NCBI GenBank assembly: GCA_020853405.1 | Contig: JADYYZ010000329.1 | Coordinates: 1 to 5,799 of the forward strand | Source of the DNA: Acetobacteraceae bacterium | GTDB lineage: Bacteria > Pseudomonadota > Alphaproteobacteria > Acetobacterales > Acetobacteraceae | Length of the DNA stretch: 5,799 nt | Direction of reading: 5' to 3' | Shown: piece after piece, positions 5,310 to 5,799 of the stretch | Position numbering within the stretch: the stretch's first letter is position 1 | Layout: every line of letters starts with the position of its first letter | Notes under the pieces: model-generated | The model's database searches: none | What the model saw: only the letters and a program-made list of their open reading frames with translations | Told to the model about the DNA's origin: nothing | Translations under genes and position numbers: made by a program

Positions 5310-5799
5310 ATGCGCCGAGTCGCCAACGCCCTGCCATTGTTCGAGGCGGATGCCGCACGGCTTCGCGCGGTGCCGGCCCGGGCGCGCGGCGATTCGGCGA
5401 TGTCGTCAAAGGAATTCCTGGCCGCGATCCGGGCGTTCGATGGCTTCGGGGCGCCGACCCAGGCAATCGACCAGGATTCCATCCCCTATCTGGTCAACGA
5501 GTTCTGGACCGCGGGCCAGCGCCAGGCGCACAGCCTGCACGAGGTCTCGTATCGCGCCTGCTTCAAGCCGCAGCTGCCCGGCTTCTTCATCGGGCGCCTG
5601 ACGCGGCCAGGCGATGCCGTGCACGATCCCTTCATGGGGCGCGGCACCACGCCGCTTCAGGCGGCACTCGCCGGCCGAAGGCCGCTCGGCAGCGACATCA
5701 ACCCGCTGTCGGTGCTGCTGGTGCGCCCGCGGCTCGACCCGCCGCCGCTGGCCGCGATCGCGCGGGCGCTGGCAGCACTGCCCGAGGCGGGCGGGGCGC
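5310..5799 (+). CDS. DNA methyltransferase, N-terminal part (runs off the right edge)
   Basis: The frame is open from ATG 5310 to the window end, giving 163 residues and no stop. DPFMGRGTT (106-114) matches the SAM-binding motif I (DPFxGxGTT) of N6-adenine/N4-cytosine DNA methyltransferases, followed by LQAALAGRRPLGSDINPLS (116-134), where the acidic D129 ends the second strand and would contact the SAM ribose. The preceding LHEVSYRACFKPQLPGFFI (76-94) fits motif X, and EFWTAGQRQAHS (64-75) belongs to the same conserved lead-in. The order motif X then motif I means the catalytic (D/S/N)PP(Y/F/W) motif IV must lie downstream, outside the window. Recognition site and product (m6A or m4C) cannot be told. 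It may be an orphan methylase or half of a restriction-modification system; the left neighbour is an unrelated transporter operon, so any partner would be to the right. It is transcribed divergently from dctP. Confidence 0.88.
   Translation, partial: MRRVANALPLFEADAARLRAVPARARGDSAMSSKEFLAAIRAFDGFGAPTQAIDQDSIPYLVNEFWTAGQRQAHSLHEVSYRACFKPQLPGFFIGRLTRPGDAVHDPFMGRGTTPLQAALAGRRPLGSDINPLSVLLVRPRLDPPPLAAIARALAALPEAGGA

Noticed and set aside
5179..5601. Plus-strand open frame overlapping the methyltransferase start in another frame
   Set aside because: It has no domain and is Arg/Ser/Pro-rich; the 5310 frame contains methyltransferase motifs X and I and a ribosome site.
1..5799. CRISPR arrays, tRNA or rRNA genes, insertion-sequence ends, origins
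   Set aside because: I saw no regularly spaced repeats, cloverleaf or rRNA signatures, transposase motifs or terminal inverted repeats with target duplications.

Overview
This window is a high-GC stretch (G/C strongly preferred at third codon positions) that looks chromosomal. Arg/Ala/Gly-rich proteins, a complete TRAP operon and an FbpC/PotA-type ABC ATPase suggest an alphaproteobacterium, perhaps of the Acetobacteraceae/Rhodospirillales type. That taxonomic guess is inference; no rRNA or other marker gene is present.

Layout. (1) Positions 1-93 may hold the tail of an upstream gene that overlaps the next one. (2) 86-1168, plus strand: the ATPase of an ABC importer with a C-terminal TOBE-like region; its permease and binding protein must lie left of the window. 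(3) 1165-2118, plus strand: an exported protein of unknown function, coupled to the ATPase by an ATGA overlap. It has a signal peptide, a small two-cysteine domain, a long Pro/Ala-rich repetitive linker and a C-terminal helix. (4) 2119-2271: a gap between convergent genes, filled by a run of adjacent inverted repeats. The first is a 10-bp hairpin just behind the stop codon. (5) 2272-5063, minus strand: a complete tripartite TRAP transporter operon transcribed dctP, dctQ, dctM, with a GTGA overlap between dctP and dctQ. (6) 5064-5309: a divergent intergenic region with a TTGAAC-N17-TATGGT promoter candidate for the TRAP operon, a TTGTAC-N17-TAAATA candidate for the rightward gene, and two dyads that could be operators. 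(7) 5310 to the right edge, plus strand: the first 163 residues of a DNA methyltransferase with a clear SAM-binding motif I; its catalytic motif lies beyond the window.

How it works together. The TRAP operon encodes periplasmic capture (DctP) and sodium- or proton-driven uptake (DctQM) of what is probably an organic acid, since DctP keeps the carboxylate-binding arginine of the family. The ABC ATPase would power a separate importer. The exported repeat protein belongs to the ABC transcription unit, but its role is unknown. The methyltransferase reads away from the TRAP operon and appears independent of it.

Most of the window is ordinary transport genes. The parts most worth a second look are the coupled exported protein, the hairpin-tiled gap at 2127-2258, and the truncated methyltransferase with its upstream dyad.
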